The notes under the pieces were generated by a model. It saw nothing but the letters and a program-made list of their open reading frames with translations, was not told the DNA's origin and searched no databases. Of a DNA stretch of 64,000 nt, positions 53,481 through 64,000 are shown piece after piece. The position numbers and the translations under genes were made by a program. How positions within the stretch are numbered: the stretch's first letter is position 1; each line of letters starts with the position of its first letter. Origin of the DNA: Apiosordaria backusii. Taxonomy: Eukaryota > Ascomycota > Sordariomycetes > Sordariales > Lasiosphaeriaceae. The stretch spans positions 372,001 to 436,000 of the forward strand of contig JAUKTV010000001.1 of NCBI GenBank assembly GCA_030549205.1, written 5' to 3'.

Positions 53481-54681
53481 CACGCCTCTAGACTATCTGG
53501 AAACTGCCAAAAAAAAATAAGAAAGAAATAAGAACCGTTGGGTGTTTTGGTTGGGCTAAGAGCATGGAGCTTCAAGTCTCCCCGCACCCGCTACAACCAG
53601 CTGGAGTTTAATTGCAGCTTCTAAAAGTTGGGGAGCTTGACGCGCTGGACAGCACAGGATGCGCCTTCTTCGGATGTAACCCTAACCCTCGCATAAGGAG
53701 TCGCGTTCTTTGTTCAGCACCCTCAACTTCCAGGTTGCCATCCTTCTCCCATTATCAACAACATTCACCATCTTGGGCCCGTCATGCTTTTCCTTTCTTT
53801 TCGTCAATCTCATCTCAAGATGAAATTCCCTCCCCTCTCATATTCATCTTCCCCTGACAGCTCCAGCTACCTGCATTCGCGCGTGGCTTCGTTAACTTTC
53901 GTCTCTTCCATGTCCGGAGCTAAGAACGGACGATGATGTATCACAGCACAGCACACCGCCTACAGACCGTGGTCATGGAATAACAACGGCGGTAGCCTTT
54001 CCAATTGGATTTTCTAGTTTCCTTCATTCTTGGGACCGTTCTGTCCGGGCTGTCAAGACCTTCCTCCGATCTGGTTTCCGACCCCTTTCTTTCTATATCA
54101 AGACCTGCGAGTGTGGTGCAAGCTGCATGGACAGAAACGAAGCCGGAGCTCTGAAATTTGGCTTGAGATACAAGCGTATCGTGGCGGCATGCATGTGCTC
54201 TTCCAGTCGGGCCATGAAAAGCTCGGGTTAAGTCTTGTGGCACACTCCGGAGCCATGCTTATCTGGTGAAGCTATCTCACGTCAACATCCTCGCATACAA
54301 CAAGACACGGAATAGCAATACATTTGGGTCTCTTCTCACCTTGCTCACAAGGCCATGTCGTAAACTGCTTTGGCAGTGGAACTTGGATGATATACCTGGT
54401 ACCTGGTTCACCACGGAACTGGCGTCCGTCGAGCTAACCTTAATCTTGGTCGTCCCCCTTGGAGCATTGGCGGGCCGAGCACGTCCGGCACCCCGCGCTT
54501 CTGCCATCCTAATCGCCGAGCGAGCTTTTGCGCCATCATCGTCAATCTCAAAAGCATTCCATCCCTCGGCTGTGGAAGCGCAGCTTCTCCAGGCAAGACT
54601 GCCTCTGGCAGTTGTGTTTACTTGTCCCCCAAGTTTCCGTGGTCCATCGGACCCGACGGATCCGGGGAACACCAAGTGCTT
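53481..54681. other. Intergenic, 5' region of the large DUF8004-like gene
   Basis: Short ORFs only. The frame of the next gene stays open upstream to about 54390, so an earlier start or a further 5' exon for that gene is possible. Confidence 0.5.
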
Positions 54682-57461
54682 ATGGAACGTCCATCGACCC
54701 CAGTATCAAGCCTCAAGAGATGGGATGGCGATGCTAAGGGGTACACGGCTTGGGACAGCCTGAGAAGGGTATTTCTTCACTAGCGTCGAACACTGCTTCA
54801 GGGGCAATCCTGCTAACCCGTATTTCAGGACCCGGAACTTTGGTCTAGGGATGGAAACTGTCTCGTACACTTGTATGAGAAAGGTGCCTCGCGACGTGGT
54901 CCATCCTTCAAGGTCAATCTTGATGTGCTCTTTGCGGCAAAATGTCACCCCTTGGTTGCGAGATATGCCGTGCGAGATACCCCTGACTGGACATCGTCTG
55001 ATGCCGAAGAAGCACTGGTGAATGAGCTCATGGGCGAGATATGTCCAAGCGATACGATTGAGTTGTACATCCCAGCTTCACATTCTGTCAGCAAAGCAGA
55101 CAAACGCAATCATCAAATCGCCATCCGCAATCTCTTCGCTTGGGTGTTTCGGAGGCCAGTTGTGGGGGAGCACCTAGGGTCAGCACTTATCAGTCTGCTT
55201 AATAGCTTGAGAGAGCATCGTTGCCCTGATGAGGACAATATGGATAGCATACTGGGCTACATGGACGAGGAGGGCTATTTAGACATGTCAAACCGCCCCT
55301 TTCACGCCCTCGCCATGGTGCACTTTGCCGAGCACTTTCGACGCAAGGATCTCTACACCGATGCTCTATGTCACTGTGTGGGTATGTCTGATCAATTGAA
55401 TGACATCCCCGAATATCAAGTGAGTCTGGACAAGTTCCCTCCGGTGGGTTGAGTATTTGTCTTTCTGACATGGGGTGGCTTCAGATCATCAGCTCGCCAA
55501 CACGAAAATTAATGCGACAAACCAAGGCTGAAATGGATGCACACTTGGGCAAGGCAGGCCAACTTCTCCGGGACTTTCTTGAGAGTGACTTCCCAGAAGG
55601 CCAGATGAAGCTAACACCAGGGGAGCGCTCGCACTTGAAACATTTTCGATCGTTTCTCACAGCCTACTTCACCAAACGGCTAGGGCGATACCCACCAGCG
55701 TCCATTGAGCCACCACACCTCGTGTTCGAGCGGGACGTCTATGTCACGATGCACCAGGACTTGGACGCCCTATATCAACACCTTGCGGACACCACCCTTA
55801 CCATTACCAGCATGCCCACCTTGGCCCACCTCAAGATAGGCGGCACAATCCTACAGATCGTTCATGGATTCGACGAGCGGAACAAGTTCGCGCCACTAGA
55901 CCATCCTTTACCGCTGGTGCCAGAAGTGATCCCCAAGCCAGTAACCCGCAAGATTTCATGGCTGAGCAGAAGCGACAAGCTGAAACCAAACCAAACTTTG
56001 GTTGGGCATGCGTCGTTGATCAAGGCCACCAACAAGCAGAAATCACCAATGGCAAACCCGCTTGTTATTGCTTATCGGAAGTTTGAAGAGGATGCTGTCT
56101 TCTTCCCTCCAAAAGCAGATAGGAACGAGAAGCTGACACATGCAGACACACGCAAGGCCCGATGGATCCTGATTTATTGCATCAGCCAGGTACTGCGGAG
56201 TTGCTCACATGTCCCACCAACGTGCGGCAACATGGAGGGCGTCAAATACAACATTGCCATCGATACCAGCGCCATCATACATCCGTGGGGGAATGAGCCA
56301 GAGTCGCCCCCTTCCCCAGTCCCTCCAGCGTGTCCAACACCAAAACGATCAAATATTCTTACCAACAGACCATCATCCTCAATACTAGGAGAGAGAGCCC
56401 TACCCGAGCCCAAGCTTTCAGTCCCGCCTTTCTACGACAGCCTTTTAACCATGTCCTCGTCCCCAGTCACCCTTCGATCCCCCGTTGGATCTCTTTCGGC
56501 TCGGAAACGCCATCAGTTCCGTGCCTCTTCCTCGTTCTCCGAGGCAACACCACTACGAGCATCGTCCGGTGCCAGCCAACTCTATCACCACCCCAATATT
56601 CCCATCCGAGTCTGCAGCACCCGCCTCGGGAGCTTCCGGCGCCCTTCCTGTCACACATTTGGCCCGATTGACAAGTACTCGGTCGAGGACCTCAAGCCAT
56701 TGCCTCTGAATTTGTCAGCCCGCGGCCCTCGTACGGCTCGCACTTGCTCGTCCTCAACAGACGAATCATCCGCGGGGATCATTGACACAAGTAGTAGCAG
56801 AAGCAGTAGCAGAAGCAGTAGCAGAAGCAGTAGCAACAGCAACAGCAACAGGAGTAATAGGGGCAGTAGCGGCAGTGGCAGCAGCAGTAAAGTCTCGGAT
56901 GCGTCTACCGAGTTGACTACACCTGATAATGTGATCAAGCCCACCGGGCTGTCAGTTACCTCTGCGCCGGATATTTTGTCTGGGCTGGCCGGGCTGCGGC
57001 CTCCACCTCCTCCGCCGCAGACAGCCCTGCCGCCTTTGCTGCTTCCGTGGCCGACTCATCAGGGACAGCTTCATGGTGGTAACCGGGGCAGCAAGATATC
57101 GCTTACCAGTGGGACGACCGGGTATGGGCAAAGCGACGGTGGCATGGGTGATTTGAAGGCAAGTATACAAAAGATGGTTTCGAGCTATTCGGTGTGCACG
57201 CTGTCGAGTAGTGTGTACTCGGATGAGGTGCAGTCACAATCACAGCAGGCCACGAGTCCGATGGCAGTTCCACCGCCGCTGCCGAAGAAAAGCAGCAGGA
57301 GGAAGCTGCCGGGGTTGCATCCTAGGCCGTTGACGATTAGGAAGGTGGCGGCTACCGTTGGGAGGCCACAGCAGCAGAACCTCAATGGGGGCGGGTATGG
57401 AAATGGGCATGGGAGGGAGAGGAGTGTGGATAGTTCCCTGGAGGGGTTCAATTTGGGTTAA
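54682..57461 (+). CDS. DUF8004-like fungal protein with Ser/Pro-rich C-terminus
   Basis: Exons 54682-54768, 54829-55419 and 55485-57461 encode 884 aa. Intron 1 (GTATTT...TTTCAG) has a GCTAAC branch, and intron 2 starts GTGAGT; all are phase 0. The N-terminal block LKRWDGDAKGYTAWDSLRRD, continuing PELWSRDGNCLVHLY and RGPSFKV, resembles the start of a large fungal family (DUF8004) with a BTB-like region (ELYIPASHSVSKADKRNHQI). A conserved helical region continues to about residue 430 (QTKAEMDAHLGKAGQLLRDF, then HLKHFRSFLTAYFTKRLGRY). The rest is disordered, Ser/Pro-rich, with a (AGC/AGT)n-coded Ser-Arg/Ser-Asn tract at 56789-56890. Function unknown; the start is the first ATG in frame after the upstream stop and could be wrong. 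Confidence 0.75.
56789..56890. repeat. AGC/AGA microsatellite inside the coding sequence
   Basis: A trinucleotide tract based on AGTAGCAGAAGC units encoding Ser/Arg and Ser/Asn runs. Length variation would not shift the frame. Confidence 0.75.
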
Positions 57462-58243
57462 CGTGCCCGGTCTGGTAGGGCAAGGGTGCCGGTTGTTGGT
57501 TTGTGGGTTTCTACCATAGTTACCTCTGTGTTGTAAATATTCCGGGGAACAGTCTTGATACCTACTCGACGGCTTAGGTGACATACTATCTGTAGAAGCC
57601 CAGACCATAATAAGGCCCCACTGGTGTGGCTTTTCTGGAAACCACTTTCTCACCGCAACAATGTCTCGGAAGAGTGCACAAAGCAGATAGGCTTAGAATT
57701 GGCTTTATAAGAACCACAAAACACAACATAAAGCACGGTACAGCAAAACTCAAAACGCCTTCCACGTGTCAGAGTGCCACTATGTTGGTGAAACGAAAAA
57801 AAACAAGCACTGAGGAATATACGACGATAACGGTAGCCACACACAACCGCTTGTTGTGTTATATTGTCTCTAATACAACATGGCAGTAACACAAACTTTG
57901 ACGGTCCTCGGACCGACAAATGCACACAACCTGAGAGCACAACTTGGTGGTGGAACAGAAGATGTAGAGAAATATTCGTATTTAAACTAGGTAGAATAAA
58001 CATTTTCTCAGTGCTCCATGTTGGCGCCGTTCAGGTTGGACATTTAAAAATGCACTTATGTGGCTTTGAGTGGAAAATGGAGTCTCTTATTTCTTGTGGT
58101 GGTATTGGTACAGCTGAGGGTTCTCTGTCTTGTTACTCAGGTCTATACAAGTATACCTACACACATATCAATCGCAGGGGTATCGTCGCCCTCCTTTCTC
58201 CTTTTTAATCGTACCGTGAATCCGTACATCTCCGTACAGATTC
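57462..58243. other. Convergent 3' spacer, nothing recognised
   Basis: AT-richer sequence between two convergent genes; no gene or RNA seen. Confidence 0.5.
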
Positions 58244-58735
58244 TCAAGGCGCCCGAGTCTTGAGCTGGACACCGTGCCACTCCTTGACCAGGTCCCCAAG
58301 CGCGGCGTTGACCAGCCTCTGCTGCTTGAGCATGTTCAGCCCCCTGAACTTCTCAGACGCAATGTCGATGCCGTACATGGAACCGCACCCGCCCGAGATG
58401 TCCTGCACTAGCAGCTGGGTCGGCGCAAACTCTGCCACTAGTATATCCCACACCTGGGCTTCTCCTTCTGTGAGGTCTGCTGGTTTTGGGAGCTCGTTGG
58501 CTGACGGGGTTTCTGGGGACTGGGACGCGGGGGTTGAGTTCTCTGATGAGTAGAGTCGCTGCGCTTGGGCTGCAATTCGTGGAAATTGCTGTTGGGGACA
58601 AGCGGGAATAACGGAGCTGGTAGTCGATGGCGTGTAGCGGGTGGTGGCGGCAAAAAGCGTTCGCTTCGGGGCAGCGGAGGCGGTTTGCGAAAGCCTTTGG
58701 GCGAGGCGGGCGCGCAGACAGGTACGGCAGATCAT
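58244..58735 (-). CDS. BolA-family protein, probably mitochondrial
   Basis: Single exon, 163 aa, ATG at 58735. The N-terminus (MICRTCLRARLAQRLSQTAS) is Arg-rich, lacks acidic residues and looks like a mitochondrial presequence. After a low-complexity linker, the BolA fold spans about residues 95-160: LVQDISGGCGSMYGIDIASE, then KFRGLNMLKQQRLVNAALGD and HGVQLKTRAP. The GGCGS.Y.I motif with Cys matches mitochondrial BOL3-type proteins, which cooperate with glutaredoxin/NFU proteins in Fe-S cluster delivery. Confidence 0.88.
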   Translation of the reverse strand: MICRTCLRARLAQRLSQTASAAPKRTLFAATTRYTPSTTSSVIPACPQQQFPRIAAQAQRLYSSENSTPASQSPETPSANELPKPADLTEGEAQVWDILVAEFAPTQLLVQDISGGCGSMYGIDIASEKFRGLNMLKQQRLVNAALGDLVKEWHGVQLKTRAP

Positions 58736-61308
58736 GGTGGGCTGCAGGGTATTAAAGTATTGTTGTATCGGTATAGGTAACCTGGTGGTGGTTGCTTGTG
58801 CTGCGGAGATGTGCTTGCTTGTTGTGTTGGCTCAGGTGAAGATGTCTTCAAAAAAAAAAATGACATGCCTGCTTGGGAAATCAATGGCCTATCATTGGCT
58901 GCTTGTGTCCCGTACAGCTCCGCAACCTCCGTGTTCCCCGCGATCTCCGGCAGGTCGGGGAACAAGATGGCCCCCACTTCCTTTTTCAGTCTCATTCTTG
59001 AGCTGCCGACGGCAATGTCAGGGCACATCTTGCTGCAATAAACAAACACCAACGATAAGGTTAATAGAGCAATAGATCTCGAGAATGATGTGCCTGAACA
59101 AGCAATCAACGGCTTTCATGATGCAATAATGCCCAAGACTATAGGTATACTATCCCCAATATATAAGCCCCTTTAGGACTTGTTGTGATGCGACTTGGAG
59201 CTTACATACACCTTCCAATACAGGCGACCAGAAGAGAGCTCCGGCTCCAGATGGCAGGCTTCTCGTTCCGCTGATGCAGCGAGACTCATCTAGGACGGTG
59301 TAACCAGCAGTGATCTCGCCATCATGCCGTGCGCTCGTGACACTGGCGGGATGCTTGTCCTAGGAACCTGAGCAATTTGTCCGAGGACCCTCGCAATCTA
59401 TACCCTACCTATACTTCCCTATACTTCGAGTCTCTGATCAGCAGCAAGTCTTGAGCCGGCACTCGTATCGGCAGCGGCAACACCGTGACAATCTAGACAA
59501 TCTATACGCAACGGCTAGGATATACCCGACGCGTGCGACTTCGGCACATTTCACACCCTCTTGTTTGCATTTCCAGCCACTGCTTGCCGAGACCGCCCTT
59601 ATCACTGTTGACTGGATCGCCTGTGAGAGTGGTACTTGGTGAGCAGGTTGTTAGGTACAGTACCTGCCAGCCAACACGTGCGGGCGGGGAAGAGAGGAGG
59701 TATATGAGGTGAGTCTACATATGAGAGAAATAAACACAAGACACTCGCATTCGGCGATTAATTACAACCATAGTTCAGCTCCGCCGATCGCCAGAAGAGT
59801 TGTGCTCCCGTCGTTTTGTCAATCTTGTCGCCAACAGCCTCGGAAGCCCTGAACCGGTGGGTGCATGGCTGGGAACAGGGGGTCGTGCGGGGCAATGCGG
59901 GGTGCCCTCCCGGTTCCTGTCAGGGCTGGCACGAGGCATTCAGGGGCCTGTTCTTCACAAACTGCCTCTCCACGCTCTCCAAGTGGAACCCACCCAACAG
60001 GTCTCCATGTCTCCCCTCGGGCTCCTCCACCTAGATTCTTGAGCTTCTCCTCATTCTACGCTCTGCCTTCTGCAGGAACAGCTGGCAGGCGAATTCATCA
60101 GGGTGCTTACCGCATGGTCCAGCGAGGCGCAGCACCAAAACGCTTGGTCATGGCACCACCGGAGGATGGCATCCGCAGGCTTGCCAACTTCTCGCGTCTT
60201 GTCGTCCCGGTCAAGTTCGCCCATGGTGAAAGACGCACATTGCGCTACTGTGGTTCGACAGGGGATCGATGCCGCTAGACTGAATATTCCCGACAGTGTA
60301 GCACCCTGCACCGTTGGCTGCCACTAACTCCCCCAACGGGCAAGAGGCTGACAAGACTCGATCGATTCCATCGCCACAGCGTCGTTCTGAACACCCCCCC
60401 AAGCCAGCCAAGCATGCTCCCAAAAATGGAAGCCGCCCATCTGGATCCATGGATAGCCTCAAATGCGCCAAGCCAGAACTGGACCTGGGACCACAGGACC
60501 CTCGATTTTCTTACCTACCTCGAACAGCTCCCAAAGATTTCCAAAGACCCTTCCAAGGACCTATGGAGAACGGAGGATCCTGGAAGCTCGCAAAGGACGG
60601 AATATACGGGAAATTCTGCGCCATGCACATCTCTCTGCAGACGGCCATGGTCTGCCCGTGCAATGCCGTGCCTGGCCCTTCCTCAGCAACATCAAGTCCC
60701 ATGGACCTTGCTCCCGCCCATATTAATAACGCTTGGCCATAGATCCCGAGGCCCCATCGAGGTTGCATTCCTCACGCTGTGAGATGGGAGTGAATAACAG
60801 AGCAGACCAAGCTGCCCTGCCCTGGCAGGGCAATACGGTGCTACCCAGCGTTCTTTTTGCCAGCGCCCGGTCCCGGATGCTCGCCAACCTTAGATGATTG
60901 CCCAATGAGATGCTCCAATCGCGCTGTCGATAAGAAATCTGGGTAAATTCGGCCGCAACCTCACCTTGACGTTCCTAACCATTTGGGGGGGGGGGGGGGG
61001 GGGGCAACATGAAGGGACATGGGGAAGCGAACCTTAGTTGGCCCGAAGACGGCCTTGATGAGACCTCTGGTCACTCCCGAGCGAGCTCTCCGCCCAGTGG
61101 TGGCCATACATATAATAGCGAAGCCATGGCACCACTTCAGCCTCCCGATATGCGACGTCCTCGCTGGAAGCTCGAGGTTGGTAGTTCAAGTTCCAGGCCT
61201 TGAAGAAGAGTGCCCTGCCATCCCTTCATTCCTCTTCCTGTCTAGAGGCCCTGCTCTCCGTTTTGTCTTCCACAAGTCCGTCCCCTCATCTGGGACCACC
61301 AAGGCAAC
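58736..61308. other. 2.6-kb intergenic region
   Basis: No gene supported. Open frames at 59865-60278 and 60314-60782 overlap in several frames with no recognised domain. A poly-A run lies at 58850-58860 and a poly-G run at 60985-61004. Confidence 0.45.
60985..61004. repeat. Poly-G tract, about 20 G
   Basis: An uninterrupted run of about 20 G in the promoter region of the protease gene, about 300 bp before its ATG. It could form a G-quadruplex; its length is prone to error. Confidence 0.75.
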
Positions 61309-64000
61309 ATGGTCCGGTTAGATCTCGCGACTGTGTTGCTGGCGGTGGCAACCGCAGTGAATGCAGTTCAGGTCGATACGCCCGAAATCCTGCCAGGTGC
61401 ATACATTGTCGAGTATGAGAATGATCAGGTAAGTCATCTCCAAGCTGTCCCCTTTTATATTACGCTTCAGCGTCTACCGCACAATGCTGCGCATACATAC
61501 GATCCTCCATATAAGGCTTATCCTGAAAAAAAATACACATACAGTAGTTGTATCAGTATTTTTGGGGGCTTTGGATGTATGCCCTGCATAATACAAAGGA
61601 TGTTAGCAGTGCAATAAGGAGACATCGTCTTCTTCAACCATGATTCGCGATGGACTATCCGAGACATGGCGGGCCGCGCCCTAGCTTCCTTTCTGACACT
61701 GACAATCACTTCCTCAGGATACCAATGCTTTTGTACGCAAGTTTGGGGGCAGGGCATCACTACGCAAAGACTTGCGCTTCAAGCTGTTCAAGGGTGCCTC
61801 GATTCAGTTCAAGGACACCAAGAATGCCGAAGAAATGGCGGCCAAGGTGGCCAAGCTGCCCACCATCAAGCGCATCTTCCCCGTCCGCCGTTATCCGATC
61901 CCACAGCACGATGTTCTCTCGACGGGCGACGATGCTGCTGCCCTCGTCAAGCGCCAGCTCGGCGGCAACGCTACCAACACCTTCTCACCACACCTGATGA
62001 CGCAGGTAAACAAGTTCAAGGAAGCGGGAATCACAGGAAAGGGCATCAAGATTGCCGTTATCGACACGGGTGTAAGTTAATGTCCTAGGAATGGGGTGTT
62101 TAGTCGGACGGGCGCTGCATTCCGGGCTCGTGCCGTCCGTGCCGGAGCCGTAAAGCACGGATATGTATGGCGTGCGCTGACGCAGCGGTTTTCCAGATTG
62201 ATTACAGTCACCCGGCCCTCGGAGGTTGTTTTGGTCCCGGCTGCTTAGTTTCATACGGCGCCGATCTTGTAGGTGATGCATTCAACGGCGCGAACCAACC
62301 ACGACCAGATAACGACCCAATCGATAACTGCAACGGTCACGGCACACATGTCGCCGGTATTATCGCCGCGCAGTCCAACAACCCCTATGGAATTATTGGA
62401 GCGGCTGAGGGTGTGGAGTTGGGCGCCTACCGTGTATTTGGCTGCCAGGGTGACGTGGGCAACGACCTCCTGATCGCTGCGTATAACATGGCGTACGAGG
62501 CTGGAAGCGATATCATCACGGCCTCAATTGGTGGTGCATCGGGCTGGAGTGAGGACCCTTGGGCTGCTGTGGTTTCGCGAATCGTGGAAAACGGTGTTCC
62601 TTGTGTTGTGTCGGCTGGAAATGATGGCGCTGCAGGTGTCTTTTATGCTTCGACCGCGGCCAACGGCAAGCAGGTCACTGCAATTGCGTCTGTCGACAAT
62701 GTCCTCACACCCGCGCTCCTTGCCAATGCCACCTACCAAGTCGCCGATAGGGACCGCGAGTTCTTTGGCTTCACTGGCGGTGACCCGCAAAGCTGGAACG
62801 GCGTCAGCCTCCCGCTTTGGACCGTCAATTACAACACGACGGACGAGGCTCACGGTTGCGACCCCTATCCTGCCTCTACCCCCAACCTTTCTGGCTACAT
62901 TGTGCTCATCCGCCGTGGCAGTTGCACCTTTGTGCAAAAGGCCGAGAACGCCGTCGCGAAAGGAGCCCGGTATGTCATCTTCTACAACAACGTCCCAGGC
63001 ACACTCAGCGTGACAGCGAGAGTGCCAGGCCTGTCGGCTGCCGCCATGGTTCCCTCTGGGACGGGCGAGACATGGGTGAAGGCGCTGGAAGCCGGGCAAA
63101 AGGTGGTGGTCAACATGGCCAATCCTTCCACGGCCCCCAAGTTCCTCGCCAACTTTGACAATCCGGCAAGTGGTGGTTATCTCAGCAGCTTTACCAGCTG
63201 GGGCCCAACCTTTGAGGTGGAATCCAAGCCTCAATTCTCCACTCCTGGCGGTTACATTCTGTCAACCTACCCCCGCCTTCTCGGTTCGTACGGTGTTCTT
63301 TCAGGCACCTCGATGGCCTGCCCCTTGGCGGCGGCCATCTATGCCCTCGTCATGAACGTCCGCGGCACAAAGGACCCAAAGACAATCGAGAACCTCTTGT
63401 CGTCCACAGCAAAGCCTAATCTCTTCCGCCGTGATGGCGTATCCTCCACATACCTCGCGCCTGTCCCTCAGCAGGGCGCTGGTTTGGTTCAGGCATGGGA
63501 TGCTGCCAAGGCCACGACTCTCCTCAGCACCTCTGGCCTTTCATTCAACGATACGGATCACTTCAACCCTGTCCAGACATTTAGCATTTCCAACACGGGC
63601 ACGTCATCTATCACATACTCTCTGAGCAACGTCGGTGCCGCAACTGCCTATACCTATAGTTCTCCCGGTGCCCTCACACCTGCTTCTCTCGCCAATGTGG
63701 AACTTGCAGGCAACTTTGCCTCCCTGGCGTTTACACCTTCGACCTTCAGCCTCGGAGCAGGCCAACGCAGGATCGTTTCAGTCAGAGCAACGGCACCCAC
63801 GGGTCTTGATGTGAAGCGGTTGCCGGTTTATTCTGGCTACATCGCCATCAACGGCTCCGATAACTCCGCCCTGTCTCTCCCCTACCTCGGCGTTGCCGGC
63901 TCGCTGCACTCGGTTGTCGTCCTTAACAGTGACAACACCCTGCTCGCACGCGCCCGCGACACCACCAACACCCCCGTGGCTGCCAACCTAACCTTCACGC
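61309..64000 (+). CDS. Subtilisin-like serine protease (S8) with PA domain, 3' end outside the window
   Basis: Exons 61309-61428, 61718-62071 and 62197 onward, open to the right edge (at least 760 aa). Introns are GTAAGT...CCTCAG (289 nt, long) and GTAAGT...TTCCAG (125 nt). A signal peptide (ATVLLAVATAVNAV) is followed by an inhibitor-I9-like propeptide (GAYIVEYEN, then KGASIQFKDTKNAEEM). The catalytic Asp is in AVIDTGIDYSHPALGG, His about 206 in CNGHGTHVAGI, and Ser about 530 in GVLSGTSMACPLAA. A PA domain is inserted between His and Ser (IVLIRRGSCTFVQKAENAV). A C-terminal beta-sandwich (fn3-like, as in C5a-peptidase-type subtilases) begins after about residue 600. It is secreted and probably digests extracellular protein. 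The third exon has no stop in the window. Confidence 0.92.

Noticed and set aside
60314..60782. Two overlapping plus-strand ORFs of 142 and 122 codons
   Set aside because: They occupy competing frames of the same DNA, with no signal peptide, domain or splice sites.

Overview
The window comes from a filamentous ascomycete, most probably a Sordariomycete related to Neurospora, Podospora or Chaetomium. The evidence is many short introns of about 50-90 nt with GTAAGT/GTATGT donors and CTRAC branch points, a dispersed single-copy 5S rRNA gene, HET-like, WSC, Zn2Cys6 and DUF-type fungal families, and frequent TAGGTAGG/GGTACC motifs in the spacers. Genes are monocistronic and lie on both strands. 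All exon structures were read by eye from splice signals and frame continuity.

Layout. Positions 1-5964 are gene-poor repeat land: the 3' end of a Tad-like LINE (minus strand, running off the left edge), several minisatellites and LTR-like debris. From 5965 to 13802 there is a HET-like membrane protein (minus) with a small membrane-protein ORF abutting its start, a CorA-like transporter homologue and a two-WSC secreted protein. From 14458 to 25814 there are a SnoaL-like protein, a Kelch/propeller membrane protein, a Ser/Thr-rich secreted protein, a tRNA-Asp, a 2-oxoglutarate/Fe(II) oxygenase, a 5S rRNA and an AAA ATPase with a frame break near its N-terminus. From 26535 to 37275 there are a second, identical tRNA-Asp in opposite orientation, a kinase-like protein, twinfilin, a Zn2Cys6 regulator with a GC-AG intron, a pepsin-fold membrane protein lacking both catalytic aspartates, and a small hydrophobic protein. 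From 37931 to 41446 there is a calpain-like protein, also with a frame break. After a 4-kb spacer come a class I glutamine amidotransferase, ribosomal protein eS7 divergent from a four-helix membrane protein, an Adh6-type alcohol dehydrogenase, dynactin p62, a large DUF8004-like protein, a BolA-family mitochondrial protein and, after another spacer, a subtilisin-like protease cut by the right edge.

The genes do not form an obvious metabolic cluster. Housekeeping genes (eS7, dynactin p62, twinfilin, BolA, tRNA, 5S) are mixed with surface or secreted proteins (WSC, Kelch, Ser/Thr-rich, pseudo-aspartyl protease, S8 protease) and one self/non-self type gene (HET-like). No convincing new multi-gene system was found. 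The items most worth a second look are the pseudo-protease, the two -1 frame breaks, the GC-AG intron inside the zinc cluster, and the TAATG-overlapping ORF pair at 8532.
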